From NCBI RefSeq assembly GCF_036250065.1, contig NZ_CP109199.1:5828001-5892000 (forward strand): a stretch of 64,000 nucleotides of DNA. Reading direction: 5' to 3'. The notes beneath the pieces are model-generated. The model made no database searches, had not been told where the DNA came from, and saw only the letters and a program-made list of their open reading frames with translations. The stretch comes from Micromonospora sp. NBC_01699. GTDB taxonomy: Bacteria > Actinomycetota > Actinomycetes > Mycobacteriales > Micromonosporaceae. Positions 22,735 to 36,735 of the stretch are shown in pieces; within the stretch, counting starts at the first letter, position 1, and every line of letters begins with the position of its first letter. Both the position numbers and the translations under genes were made by a program.

Positions 22735-22812
22735 CGCGCACTTCTGTAGAGAACGCGCACTTCTGTAGAGAAAGAGTGGCTATCCGCTGTGGAATACCCA
22801 CTCTTTCTCTAC
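22735..22812. repeat. Intergenic palindrome, family D, with duplicated arm
   Basis: A 19-base unit (CGCGCACTTCTGTAGAGAA) occurs twice in tandem at 22735-22753 and 22754-22772. Its second copy continues into a perfect 15-base inverted repeat GTAGAGAAAGAGTGG (22765-22779) paired with 22798-22812 across an 18-base loop. It lies downstream of gltD. Confidence 0.8.
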
Positions 22813-22871
22813 CCGTGTGCGGATCTTGAGGCGCGCGGAAGGCGCCCAGGGTGCGTGCGGGGTGCGCGGGG

Positions 22872-24345
22872 TCAGCGGGCGGCGGTTAGGGGTTGGGTGG
22901 AGGAGGTGACGGGGGCGGGGAGGGTGCCGGGGGCGGCGAGGTAGGTGTGGATCGCGGCGGCGGCGGCGCGGCCCTCGGCGATCGCCCAGACGATCAGGGA
23001 CGCGCCCCGGTGCATGTCACCGGCGACGAAGACGCCGTCGGTGGAGGTCTGCCAGTCGGCGGTGGCGTCGATCGCGCCGCGCCGGTTGCGGGCCACCCCG
23101 AGCTGGTCGAGCAGCGGCTGCTCCTCGGTCCCCTCGAAGCCGATCGCCAGCAGCACCAGGTCGGCCGGGAGTTCCCGCTCCGATCCGGGCTTGACGGTCA
23201 GGATCCGCCGCCCGTCCTGCTTGGTCACGCTCACCTCGGCGACCCGGACCGCGCGTACCTGGCCGGTGCCGTCGTCGACGAACTCCTGCACCGCGACGGC
23301 GAAGACCCGCTCGCCGCCCTCCTCGTGCGCCGGGTAGTCGCGCAGGATCCACGGCCAGGTCGGCCACGGGTCGCGGGACTCGTCCCGGCTGCCGGGCGGT
23401 TCCGGGTACAGGTCGAGCTGGTGTACGCCGGCCGCGCCCTGCCGGTGCGCCACGCCGAGGCAGTCGGCCCCGGTGTCGCCGCCACCGATGATCACCACAT
23501 GCCTGCCGGCGGCGTCGATCGGGGTGCTCTCGTCCAAACCGTTGACCACCCGGTTCGCCGCCACCAGGTGCTCCATCGCCTGATGCACGCCGCGCAGGGC
23601 CCGACCGGGGGTGGCCGGGGTGTCCCGGCCCTGGAGCGCACCGCAGGCGAGCAGTACGGCGTCGTGGTCGGCACGAAGCTGTTCGGCGGTGATGTCGACG
23701 CCGACGTTGACGCCGGTGACGAAGCTGACGCCCTCGGCGGTGAGCTGTTCCAGCCGCCGGTCGATGTGTTCCTTCTCCAGCTTGAAGTCGGGGATGCCGT
23801 AGCGGAGCAGGCCGCCGATCCTGTCGTCGCGCTCGTACACGGTGACGGCGTGGCCGGCGCGGGCCAACTGCTGGGCGGCGGCGAGTCCGGCCGGGCCGGA
23901 ACCGACGACGGCGACCCGTTTGCCGGACGGCTTCGCCACCACCTGGGGCCGGATCAGGTCCAGGTCCACCGCCCGGTTGATGATCTCGACCTCGACCTGC
24001 TTGATGGTGACCGGCTGCCCACCCGAGATCCCGAGTACGCAGGCCGCCTCGCACGGTGCCGGGCAGAGCCGCCCGGTGAACTCCGGGAAGTTGTTCGTGG
24101 CGTGCAGCGACTCGATCGCGTGCGACCAGTTGCCGGTACGGACCAGGTCATTCCAGTCCGGGATGCGGTTGCCCAGCGGGCAGCCGTCGTGGCAGAACGG
24201 GATGCCGCAGTCCATGCACCGGGTGGCCTGTTCGCGTACCAGGTCGTCGGCGGCGGCGGGGTAGACCTCCCGCCAGTCGCTGATCCGCACCGGCACCGGG
24301 CGGCGGGCCGGCGTGCGGCGGCCGTAGCGCAGGAAACCGTTCGGG

Positions 24346-24353
<8 letters not shown>
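22872..24353 (-). CDS. gltD: Glutamate synthase small subunit (NADPH, Fe-S flavoprotein)
   Basis: Transfers electrons from NADPH through FAD and two 4Fe-4S clusters to the large subunit, for glutamate formation from glutamine and 2-oxoglutarate. The 493-residue protein has the N-terminal cysteine clusters [17 protein letters not shown] and [12 protein letters not shown], the FAD Rossmann motif [19 protein letters not shown], and the NADPH motif [13 protein letters not shown]. The GTG start at 24353 lies eight bases inside the end of gltB (overlap GTGCCTGA), the usual translational coupling of this pair. A palindrome of family D lies about 60 bases past the stop. Confidence 0.97.
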
Positions 24354-29109
<4,756 letters not shown>

Positions 29110-29243
29110 CGGGTCTCCTGTCGTCACTCACGTTCAATCATGGGTCGGGACGACGTCGGCCCTGCGAGGTTTCTTGAGTCTACGTTAGGTCCCACCTCGC
29201 GCCACCAGTACGGATTGATCACACTTCCACGGAGTGGGACGTG

Positions 29244-29258
29244 TAGTCTCGCGCGGTG
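29244..29258 (+). promoter_or_regulatory. Leaderless -10 element of the GNAT gene
   Basis: TAGTCT (29244-29249) fits the actinobacterial -10 TANNNT and ends six bases before the GTG start at 29256. No ribosome binding site is present, so the transcript probably begins at the start codon. Confidence 0.5.
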
Positions 29259-30101
29259 AGCCTGGTGCATCGTGAGGTATTCGAGCGCTTAGAACACTTT
29301 TATGACGGAGTGCCGCGTGATGTAGCTCACGCGGAGGAGTACGGAGGGTTGGTGCTCTTCGTCCGGAATGGTGCTGGTTGGCCGTTCTACGCCCGTCCCC
29401 GCCCCGGCGCGTCCGAACCGCCGAACGCCGCCGACGTGACCACGGTCCGCGAACGACAGCGCGCCCTCGGCGTACCGGAAGCGCTCGAATGGGTGCACGA
29501 GAACCATCCCAGCTTACTCCAGGTAGCCAGATCGGCCGGGCTGGCGGTGCTGGAGGCGCCGCTGATGGTGCTGGATCCGGCCGCGCTGCCATCGGCGGGG
29601 AGCCTCGGCGACGTACCGGTGCGGTTCGCCGACCCGGCCTCGCCCGACTTCGGGCGCGATGTGGCGACTCAGCGAGCGGTCGCCGCGATCGGCTTCGGCG
29701 TGCCCGGCACCGCCCCCGGCGACGCCGGCCCGGTCGCCCGCGACGCCGCCCTGGTCTCCCTGACCCCCCGCCGGGTGGACGAGGAACGGACCCAGGCCGA
29801 AGCCGGTACCAGGGTCTTCGCCCTGGCCGAGACGGCCGACGAGGGCGCGGTCTCGGCCGGCATGGCGATGCGGGTCGGCGACGTGGCCGAGATCGCCGGC
29901 ATCGCCACCCTGCCCACTGCCCGACGACGCGGACTGGCCGCCGCGGTCACCGCGGCCCTGGCCCGACACCTACTGGACACCGGCACCGAACTGGTCTTCC
30001 TGTCCGCCGGCAACGACGACATCGCCCGCATCTACCTACGCGCCGGCTTCAAACGCCTGGGCACAGCCTGCATCGCAGAACCCACCCCGGTAACCACCTA
30101 A
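29256..30101 (+). CDS. GNAT-family N-acetyltransferase
   Basis: Acetyl-CoA-dependent acetyltransferase of 281 residues with unknown acceptor. The N-terminal half (VHREVFERLEHFYDGVPRD, GGLVLFVRNGAGWPFYARP) is an accessory domain often seen before actinobacterial GNAT folds. The C-terminal half carries the acetyl-CoA loop GIATLPTARRRGLAAAVTAA (the R/Q-x-x-G-x-G/A region) and the closing strand VFLSAGNDDIARIYLRAGFK. The start GTG 29256 follows a leaderless promoter. It is divergent from gltB with 146 bases between the starts; a family C palindrome lies after its stop. Confidence 0.9.
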   Translation: MSLVHREVFERLEHFYDGVPRDVAHAEEYGGLVLFVRNGAGWPFYARPRPGASEPPNAADVTTVRERQRALGVPEALEWVHENHPSLLQVARSAGLAVLEAPLMVLDPAALPSAGSLGDVPVRFADPASPDFGRDVATQRAVAAIGFGVPGTAPGDAGPVARDAALVSLTPRRVDEERTQAEAGTRVFALAETADEGAVSAGMAMRVGDVAEIAGIATLPTARRRGLAAAVTAALARHLLDTGTELVFLSAGNDDIARIYLRAGFKRLGTACIAEPTPVTT

Positions 30102-30130
30102 CCCCCACCCCCACCCCGCGGGACCTCGGG

Positions 30131-30191
30131 GTTGATCATGAAGTTAGCGCGGGTTTTCGGGCCGGAACATGTCGTTAACTTCATGATCGAC
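30131..30191. repeat. Intergenic palindrome, family C
   Basis: Arms of 18 bases (30131-30148 and 30174-30191, 16 matches; core TGATCATGAAGTTA) flank a 25-base centre. It lies between the convergent GNAT and AfsR-like genes and can serve as a bidirectional terminator. I recall the TGATCATGAAGTTA text as widespread in Micromonosporaceae (unverified). Confidence 0.75.
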
Positions 30192-30204
30192 GGCTTGGTG
30201 TGGG

Positions 30205-33200
30205 TTAGGCGGAGCGGGGGAGGGCGTGGCGGGTGGGGGCGCGGTCGTGGCGGGTGGGGTCGTGGCGGGTGGGGTCGGCGGTGAGGAGGGTGTCCAGGGG
30301 GGCGTCGCGACCGTACTCGTGGGCGGCGGTGAAGCCGGCGTCGCCGAGCTGGGACCGGATCGCCCGCGCGGTCGCCTCGGTGTCGGGGCGCTCACAGGCG
30401 GGGACCGGGGCGCCGATCTCCTCCCGGATCCGGGCCGCCGCGCCGAGCAGTCGGGCACCCCGGCCGGGGGCGCCGTCGAGCCGGGCCACCTCGGCCAACG
30501 CTTCGAGCACACTGGCCGTACGCCACCGGTCGCCGACCTGGCGATGCGCGGCGAGACTGGTGAGCAGATGCGCCGCCGCCCTGTCCGTACGCCGACCGCG
30601 CAGTTCCACCAGCCCGCGCAGGTTGTGCGCCCAGCCCACCCCCTCCGGGAACCCGAGTACGGAGTAACGCCGCAACGCGACGTCGAGCAGGGATGCGGCC
30701 CGGTCGGTGTCGCCCCGGTAGAGCGCCACCGCGCCGAGGTTCATCAGCGCCTCCGCCTCCGCCCTCGGCTCGCCGAGCTGCTCGTACCAGCGCCGGCTGA
30801 CCCACAGGCGTGAGTCGGCCCGGTCCAGGTCGCCGGAGAGCCAGGCGGTGAAGCCGCGCAACTGCGCGGTCTGCGCCTCGCCCCACTCGTCGCCGTACTC
30901 GGCGAAGGTCGCGGCGGCGGTGGCGAGGTACACGGTGGAGTCGACGTAACGGGCCTGCTCGCGGGCGATCGAACCGAGCGTCAGCAGGACCCGGGCCACC
31001 CCGGCCCGGTTGCCCACCTGCCGGTAGCCGCCCAGCGCCGCCTCGGCATGCTCCATCGCCGCCGGGTAGTCGCAACTCAGCATGGCCAGCATCGCCGCCG
31101 CCGCACCGGCACCGGCCCGCATCGGCGTGGGTGCGTCCGGATGCCGAACCAGCGCCTCGGCCAGCCAGCGGTGGCCGTCGCGGTAGTGGCCGTCCAACCG
31201 GCAGTACCGGGCCAACGCGGCGGCGAGACGCAGTTCGGCGTGCGGCGGCGCACCGGCTCCGGCCTCGGACAGCCAGCTCATCGCCGCCTGCATGTTGGCC
31301 GCCTCGGCCCGTAGCCGGCGCAGCCACCACTCCTGCTCGGGGCCGCGCAGGTGGGCGTCTGCGTACTCGGCCAGGGCCAGGCAGTGCGCGGCCAATGCCG
31401 TACGGGCCGCGGCCTCGCCCGCTCCGGCGCCGAGCCGGGTCATCGCGTGGCGACGGATCGGCGCGAGCATCCGATAGCGCACCGGGAGCGGCGGGTCGTC
31501 GGCCGGCGGGTCCGGCGGGGCGAACACGGTCGGGAACAGGTGCCCGGAGATGGGGGTCGAGGCGTACCCGGCCATCGACGCGGGATAGCCGGCGGATGGA
31601 GGCGGTCCGGCGGGCGTGAATGCAGGCGGGCCAGCCGGCGTGGGCGCAGGCGGGCCAGCCGGCGTGAGCGCAGGCGGGCCGGCGGACGTGGGCGTCGGCG
31701 TGGATGCGGGTGCGGTGGCGGTGGCGGTGGCGGGTGCGGTGGCGGATGTCGGCACGGGGGCGGTTGCGGACCAGCGCAGCGATGGTAGTGGCACCGCCGG
31801 TGGTGGAGTGGGGGGCGCGACGGCGGGGGGCAGGGTGGCCGGAAGCGGCGGCGCGGCCAGTGGCGCGGCCACCACCAGCGAGGATTCGACCAGTGCCGCG
31901 AGCGCGTCCGGCGCGTCCGGACCGGCGATGGCGCGGGCGGTTTCGGAGTCGAACCCACCGGGACAGACCGCGAGCCGTTCGAACAGCGCCCGTGCACCGG
32001 GATCGAGCCGCTCCACACTGGTCTCGACCGCGGCCGCCAACGTCCGGTGCCGCTGCGGTGCGGTCGGGTCCGGGCTGGCCAGCAGCCGCAGATCGGTACG
32101 GAGCCGGGTCACGATCTCACCGACACCGAGTACGGAGGTATGCGCCGCAGCCAGTTCGATGGCCAGCGGCAACCCGTCGAGTTCGGCGCAGAGTTGCGCC
32201 ACCGCGTCGGCACTCGCCTCCGGCACCGGTCGGCCGGACCTGGACCGGGCCCGATCCAGGAAGAGCCGGGTCGCCGGATGGGCGGCCAGGGACGCGATGG
32301 TGTTGCCGGTCGGCTCGGGCGGCAGGGCCAGCGTCGGCACCGCCACCACCGCCTCCGTGTGCAATCGCAACGGGACCCGGCTGGTGGCCAGCACCAGCAG
32401 CCCCGGACAGCGGTGCAGCAACCGGTCGACCAGTTCGGCCACGCCGGCGACGAGGTGTTCGCAGTTGTCCAGCACCAGCAGGGCCGGGGTCCACCCGATC
32501 TCCTCGGCCAGGGTGTCGGCCACGTCCCGCCCCGGCTCCGCCCGTACGCCGAGCGCGGCGGCGACGGCTTCCGGTACCCGTACCGGGCTCTCCACGGCGG
32601 TGAGGTCGACGAACCAGGCGGCGCCGAACCGGCTGGCCGCGGCCACCGCGAGCCGGGTCTTGCCGGCGCCGCCGGGACCGGTCAGCGTCACCAGGCGCTG
32701 CGTCGCCAGCCGCTGGTTGACCACGGCGAGCAGGGCGTCGCGCCCCAGCAGCGGGGTCATCGGCACCGGCAGCGGGGCCTGGGACTTGGCCCGGTCGACC
32801 AACCGGGACACCGGGTCGGAGCCGTGTGTCGACGGCCACCGCTGGGCCAGGTCGCCGCGTTGGGCGGCGGCGGCCAGGGCGCGCAGCCGCTCCCCCGGTT
32901 CGACACCCAACTGCTCCCGGAACGTCTCCCGGGCCCGCCGCTCCACCTGCGCCGCGGACCGTCGCCCGGTGCCGACGGCCGCCGCGACCAGCAGCAGCTC
33001 CCACAGTCGCACCCGCAGCGGATGCCGGGCCAGGGCCGCCTCCAGCTCACCGATCGCCGCCACGGCGGTACGGGCGGCGGCAAGCCCGTCGATCACCGAG
33101 GCGCGGTCCACCGCGGGTTGCCCGGCCGCCGCCTGGGCGGCGAGGGCGAGCCGCAGGGCACACTCCCACCGCTCCTCGATCGCGGCGATCCGGCTCTGCA

Positions 33201-33717
33201 CCAGGCGACCCACCTCGCCGGCGACCCAGCCGGACGGGCGAGGTGCGCTGCCGCCGAGCGGTTCGCTGTGCAACGGCGTCCGCCACAGTCGCAACGCGGC
33301 GTCGAACAGCGGGAGGGCCCTCGCCCACTGCTCCGCCGCCATCCGCCGCCGGGCCCGCGTCAGCAGCCGGGTGAACCGCTGTACGTCGACCCGCCGGGCC
33401 GGCAGCCGCAACAGGTACCCGATCGGATGGGCGACGACGGCGTTCGCCAGCCCGGCCCGGTCCAGCGCGGCGGCGAGTTCGGCAGCCGCCCCGTCGAGCG
33501 AGCGGGTCGCCGGGGTCACCCCGGGCGGGAGTACGCCCCGCAGGTCGGCGGCGGCGACCGGCTGGCCGACCCGGAGCGCGAGCAGGCCCAGCAGCCGGCG
33601 TACCTCGTCGGTGAGCGGCACCGGACCGTCGGGGCCGATCAGCTCGATGGGCCCGAGCAACCGCACCGCGCGTCGGGCCCGATGTCCCGGCCCCACGGCG
33701 GTCTGCTGAACGGGCAC
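30205..33717 (-). CDS. AfsR/SARP-like regulator (BTAD, NB-ARC, TPR)
   Basis: Large STAND-type transcriptional regulator of 1170 residues. An N-terminal winged helix (RAVRLLGPIELIGPDGPVPL, degenerate in the recognition helix) and a BTAD domain (VDVQRFTRLLTRARRRMAAE to REQLGVEPGERLRALAAAA) are followed by an NB-ARC ATPase with Walker A TGPGGAGKTRLA (about 345-354) and Walker B ALLVLDNCEHL. The C-terminal half is TPR-like (LLTLGSIAREQARYVDSTVY, GDRWRTASVLEALAEVARLD). Between ATPase and TPR is a long Pro/Ala/Thr linker with 24-base tandem repeats. GTG 33717 is taken as start for its GGGG element and proximity to the conserved domain. Targets are not evident. Confidence 0.87.
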   Translation of the reverse strand: MPVQQTAVGPGHRARRAVRLLGPIELIGPDGPVPLTDEVRRLLGLLALRVGQPVAAADLRGVLPPGVTPATRSLDGAAAELAAALDRAGLANAVVAHPIGYLLRLPARRVDVQRFTRLLTRARRRMAAEQWARALPLFDAALRLWRTPLHSEPLGGSAPRPSGWVAGEVGRLVQSRIAAIEERWECALRLALAAQAAAGQPAVDRASVIDGLAAARTAVAAIGELEAALARHPLRVRLWELLLVAAAVGTGRRSAAQVERRARETFREQLGVEPGERLRALAAAAQRGDLAQRWPSTHGSDPVSRLVDRAKSQAPLPVPMTPLLGRDALLAVVNQRLATQRLVTLTGPGGAGKTRLAVAAASRFGAAWFVDLTAVESPVRVPEAVAAALGVRAEPGRDVADTLAEEIGWTPALLVLDNCEHLVAGVAELVDRLLHRCPGLLVLATSRVPLRLHTEAVVAVPTLALPPEPTGNTIASLAAHPATRLFLDRARSRSGRPVPEASADAVAQLCAELDGLPLAIELAAAHTSVLGVGEIVTRLRTDLRLLASPDPTAPQRHRTLAAAVETSVERLDPGARALFERLAVCPGGFDSETARAIAGPDAPDALAALVESSLVVAAPLAAPPLPATLPPAVAPPTPPPAVPLPSLRWSATAPVPTSATAPATATATAPASTPTPTSAGPPALTPAGPPAPTPAGPPAFTPAGPPPSAGYPASMAGYASTPISGHLFPTVFAPPDPPADDPPLPVRYRMLAPIRRHAMTRLGAGAGEAAARTALAAHCLALAEYADAHLRGPEQEWWLRRLRAEAANMQAAMSWLSEAGAGAPPHAELRLAAALARYCRLDGHYRDGHRWLAEALVRHPDAPTPMRAGAGAAAAMLAMLSCDYPAAMEHAEAALGGYRQVGNRAGVARVLLTLGSIAREQARYVDSTVYLATAAATFAEYGDEWGEAQTAQLRGFTAWLSGDLDRADSRLWVSRRWYEQLGEPRAEAEALMNLGAVALYRGDTDRAASLLDVALRRYSVLGFPEGVGWAHNLRGLVELRGRRTDRAAAHLLTSLAAHRQVGDRWRTASVLEALAEVARLDGAPGRGARLLGAAARIREEIGAPVPACERPDTEATARAIRSQLGDAGFTAAHEYGRDAPLDTLLTADPTRHDPTRHDRAPTRHALPRSA
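31598..31693. repeat. Four 24-base tandem repeats inside the AfsR-like gene
   Basis: Units at 31598, 31622, 31646 and 31670 (core GCAGGCGGGCCAGCCGGCGT) encode the octapeptide TPAGPPAx on the minus strand. They keep the frame and lie in the linker between the ATPase and TPR regions. Confidence 0.9.
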
Positions 33718-33986
33718 ACTACCCCGCACCTGGAAGCCCTCGCTTTCAGTCCCGGGTAGTCTGCGCCGTCGGCCGCCCCGGAGGTAATCCCCCCGTCCGG
33801 CCCGATCGGACAACGAACCGGGCGAATTCGCACACCGCTCGGCCGGCGCGACACCAGCCGCCGCGCCAGCCCCGGTGGTCCGGGGCGGGCGCCGGTCCCG
33901 AGGGTGCCACACGAAGCCGGCCCCGAGGCTGCCCCGTCCCGCAAACCGGGATGCCGCAACCCCGGACACCGCAAACCGGGACGCTC

Positions 33987-34016
33987 GCAACCGAGACACG
34001 GGCAACCGAGACACGG
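33987..34016. repeat. 15-base direct tandem repeat
   Basis: GCAACCGAGACACGG occurs twice back to back (33987-34001, 34002-34016) with a third partial copy, inside a gene-free stretch. Confidence 0.85.
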
Positions 34017-34133
34017 GCAACCGCCGAAATACCCGGACCCCGCAGGGCCACGCCCGCCCGCAGCCCCCAGCGGCAAGCCTCCCGAACCGCACCCGCAGGC
34101 CCCAGCGGCGCGCCCGTAGTGCCGACGCTGCCC

Positions 34134-34193
34134 GCGATCTAGGGCAAATGGTTGCCAATAGAGATCAACTAGCCACCATTTGCCCTAGATCGC
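34134..34193. repeat. Intergenic palindrome, family A, copy 2
   Basis: Perfect 19-base arms (34134-34152 and 34175-34193; core GATCTAGGGCAAATGGT) flank a centre containing AGAGATCAACTAG, which is also conserved in copy 3. It lies downstream of the FAD monooxygenase and upstream of the AfsR-like gene. Confidence 0.85.
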
Positions 34194-34242
34194 CGCAGCG
34201 AGGGGGCGGGCGGGGGCGGGGGCGGGGCGGGGGGCGGGGGGG

Positions 34243-35442
34243 TTATGTGGGGGGGCGCCAGGCGGCGGCTGCGGTGGCGGCGCTGCCCATCAGGCGGGGG
34301 GTGATCGTGCCCAGGGCCGCGTCCCGGGCCCGCAGGGCCAGCCGGCCCCGGCTCTGCAAGACCGCCGACATCCGCCGGGTCTGCCGTACGACGGTGACCG
34401 CGCGCGGGCGGCGGGCCCGACTGTACGACTCGACGGCGGTCCGCAACGACTCGCCGGGCACCGCGTCCCGGACCGCCGAGCGGAGCGTCGCGGCGTCCTC
34501 GAACGCCAGGCAGGCACCCTGACCGAGGTGGTGCGGCATCGCGTGCGCGGCGTCGCCGAGCAGCACGATCCCGCCGGGCCCGGCCGGGTACGCGAACCCG
34601 CGCGGCAGCGGGCGCAGTTCGCGTACCTCCTGCTGGACCAGGTCGTCGGGCTCGGTCGCGGCGAGCAGGTCGCCGATCGGCGCCGGCCAGTTGGCGTACC
34701 AGCGGCGGAGCAGGGCGAGTTGGGTCTCGGGTGGCTCGGGGCGGGACGCGCCGGCAGCGGTCGCCACCCAGTAGATGCCGCCCCGGGTGGAACCGCCGGA
34801 CGAGCCCCGGTCGCCAAGCGAGATGGCGACGAACCGGTAACCGGCGCCGAGCGTCTCGCCGTTGACCGGGCGGTCGGCGGGCAGCTTCGGGGCGCGGTAC
34901 CAGGGGATCACCGCCCGCCAGGCGGCCGAGCCGGAACTGACGACGGTCGCCTGCGGGGCGAGCCGGTGCCGGACCGCGCTGTCCACCCCGTCGGCGGCCA
35001 CCACCAGGTCGGCCTCGAACTCGGTTCGCCCGTCGCCGACGGCCGGCCGCTCGGCCGCGATGCAGCGTACGGTGCGGACCTGCACCCCGGTACGGATGTC
35101 GACCTTGTCACCGAGGCCGGCGATCAGGGCGTCGTGCAGATCCTCCCGGTGCACCACCACCGGGGCCCGCTCGTCGACCATCGGGCGGGGCTGGACCAGC
35201 CAGTGGCCGTCCGGCCGGCGTACCCCGACGTCGGGCAGGGCGGTGGCGATCGCGTCCAGCCCGTCGCCGAGGCCGAGCGCGTGCAGCGCCCGTACCCCGT
35301 TGGGCCAGAGCACCAGTGCGGTGCGCTCGGCGCGCAGCCGGTCACCCCGTTCGAGAAGGGTGACCTGCCAGCCGGAACGGGCCAGGGCACCGGCGACGGC
35401 CAGGCCGCCGATTCCGGCGCCCACCACCACGGCCGTACGCAT
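34243..35442 (-). CDS. FAD-dependent monooxygenase (PHBH-like)
   Basis: Class A flavoprotein hydroxylase of 399 residues that would use NAD(P)H and oxygen to hydroxylate an aromatic or related substrate. It shows the FAD-binding GxGxxG at the N-terminus (VVVGAGIGGLAVAGAL), the DG motif (VVAADGVDSAVRHRL) and the GD motif (VLLGDAAHAMPHHLGQGACL). ATG 35442 has GGGAGGAA upstream and lies 18 bases after the lgt stop, so it is probably co-transcribed with lgt. Substrate unknown. A family A palindrome follows the gene. Confidence 0.92.
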   Translation of the reverse strand: MRTAVVVGAGIGGLAVAGALARSGWQVTLLERGDRLRAERTALVLWPNGVRALHALGLGDGLDAIATALPDVGVRRPDGHWLVQPRPMVDERAPVVVHREDLHDALIAGLGDKVDIRTGVQVRTVRCIAAERPAVGDGRTEFEADLVVAADGVDSAVRHRLAPQATVVSSGSAAWRAVIPWYRAPKLPADRPVNGETLGAGYRFVAISLGDRGSSGGSTRGGIYWVATAAGASRPEPPETQLALLRRWYANWPAPIGDLLAATEPDDLVQQEVRELRPLPRGFAYPAGPGGIVLLGDAAHAMPHHLGQGACLAFEDAATLRSAVRDAVPGESLRTAVESYSRARRPRAVTVVRQTRRMSAVLQSRGRLALRARDAALGTITPRLMGSAATAAAAWRPPT

Positions 35443-35460
35443 GGCTGCGGTTCCTCCCGC

Positions 35461-36735
35461 TCAGCTGTTGTCGCGGTCCGTGGTCCCCGGCGGCGCGGCG
35501 CCCGCCCGGGCCTGCCCGGTACCACCCGCCGCCCGGTCATCGTCGCCGCCGTGCGGCTGGTCGTCGGCGGTCGTCTCGTCCGTGTCGTCCGCGCTGGCGT
35601 CGAGGTCGTCCGGTTCGTCGTCGTCGAGGTCGTCGAGCCGCCGGCCCGGACCCCCGGCCGGGTCGAGTTCCTGCTCGGGCAGCTCACCGGTGCGCTGGTA
35701 GGTCCGGTACTGCTCCTCGGTGACCACCCGGTACGCCTCGGGCAGGGTGTTCGCGTCCCTGTCCACGGTACGCCGGGACAGGTCGACCTGGGAGATGTCG
35801 CTGGTCGACCCGGTCGCGCCGTCGGCGTCACCGGCCTCGTCGTCGGTGACGACGGTGGTGGTGGAGTCGGCGTAGACCGGCACCAGGAACTCCTGCGGGC
35901 CCCGGACCCGGAGGAAGTAGATCAGCGCGCCGAGGAAGACGACCACGGCGGTCCAGACGTTGAGCCGTACGCCGAGGATCTCGTTGGCCTGGTCGGTGCG
36001 GAGCATCTCGATCCAGAACCGGCCGACGGTGTAACCCATCACGTAGACGGCGAAGGCGCGACCCCGGCCGAGCTTGAGCTTGCGGTCGACCAGGTAGACG
36101 ACCAGGGCGACGCCGACGTTCCACAGCGCCTCGTAGGCGAAGGTCGGCTGGTAGAGGCCGGGTTCGAGGATCGGGTTGCCGTTCTCGTCCAGCAGCGCGT
36201 GACCCGGGTTGCCCGAGTCCATCCGGTGGATCTCCAGGCCCCAGGGCAGCGTGGTCCGGCCGCCGAAGAGTTCGTTGTTGAACCAGTTGCCGAACCGGCC
36301 GACCGCCTGGGCCAGCGGCAGGCCGGGGGCGAGCGCGTCGGCGACCACGGTCAGCGGGATGCCGAGCTGCCGGGCGGCCAGCCAGGCGCCGACCGCGCCA
36401 CCCGCGACCGCGCCCCAGATGCCGAGCCCGCCCTCCCAGATGTAGAGGGCCCGGATCGGGTCACCGTCGGCGCCGAAGTACGCCTGCGGCGAGGTGATCA
36501 CGTGGTAGATCCGCGCGCCGACGATGCCGAACGGCACCGCCCAGACCGCGACGTCCAGAATCGCCCAGGGGGCCACGCCACGCTGGCGGAGCCGATATTC
36601 GGTCACCACCGCCGCGACGACGATGCCCAGCACGATGCAGAGCGCGTACGCCCTGATCGGGATCGGTCCGAGTTGCCACACGGCGGTGCTCGGACTGGGC
36701 AGGGCTGCCAGCGGGGACACTGAGGCTAGGGTCAC
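35461..36735 (-). CDS. lgt: Prolipoprotein diacylglyceryl transferase
   Basis: Integral membrane enzyme that attaches diacylglycerol to the lipobox Cys of prelipoproteins. The 424-residue protein has about seven helices. Conserved motifs include the N-terminal IPIRAYALCIVLGIVVA, the signature GRFGNWFNNELFGGRTTLPW, and TFAYEALWNVGVALVVYLVD. Its C-terminal 100 residues are a hydrophilic, acidic tail (for example RRLDDLDDDEPDDLDASADD) seen in actinobacterial Lgt. The GTG at 36735 matches the family start (TLASVSPLAALPSPSTAVWQ); no strong ribosome binding site is visible. It keeps its usual place downstream of the trp genes, but trpB and trpA are missing in between. Confidence 0.95.
   Translation of the reverse strand: MTLASVSPLAALPSPSTAVWQLGPIPIRAYALCIVLGIVVAAVVTEYRLRQRGVAPWAILDVAVWAVPFGIVGARIYHVITSPQAYFGADGDPIRALYIWEGGLGIWGAVAGGAVGAWLAARQLGIPLTVVADALAPGLPLAQAVGRFGNWFNNELFGGRTTLPWGLEIHRMDSGNPGHALLDENGNPILEPGLYQPTFAYEALWNVGVALVVYLVDRKLKLGRGRAFAVYVMGYTVGRFWIEMLRTDQANEILGVRLNVWTAVVVFLGALIYFLRVRGPQEFLVPVYADSTTTVVTDDEAGDADGATGSTSDISQVDLSRRTVDRDANTLPEAYRVVTEEQYRTYQRTGELPEQELDPAGGPGRRLDDLDDDEPDDLDASADDTDETTADDQPHGGDDDRAAGGTGQARAGAAPPGTTDRDNS

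Larger units (their letters stand above)
22503..22871. other. Repeat-rich intergenic region before gltD 3' end
   Basis: No gene is seen. The segment contains three tandem copies of a unit with the core GGCGACAGGGAGCAGC (about 22573-22640) and a palindrome/direct-repeat element (22735-22812). Confidence 0.6.
33718..34242. other. Intergenic region upstream of the AfsR-like gene
   Basis: No credible gene in 525 bases. It contains short direct repeats (33987-34016), a perfect family A palindrome (34134-34193) and a G-rich tract after it. Open frames here give repetitive Arg/Ser-rich text without similarity to known proteins. Confidence 0.6.

Noticed and set aside
29110-29127. Upstream GTG start for gltB
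   Set aside because: No ribosome binding site precedes it, whereas AGGAG precedes the GTG at 29109.
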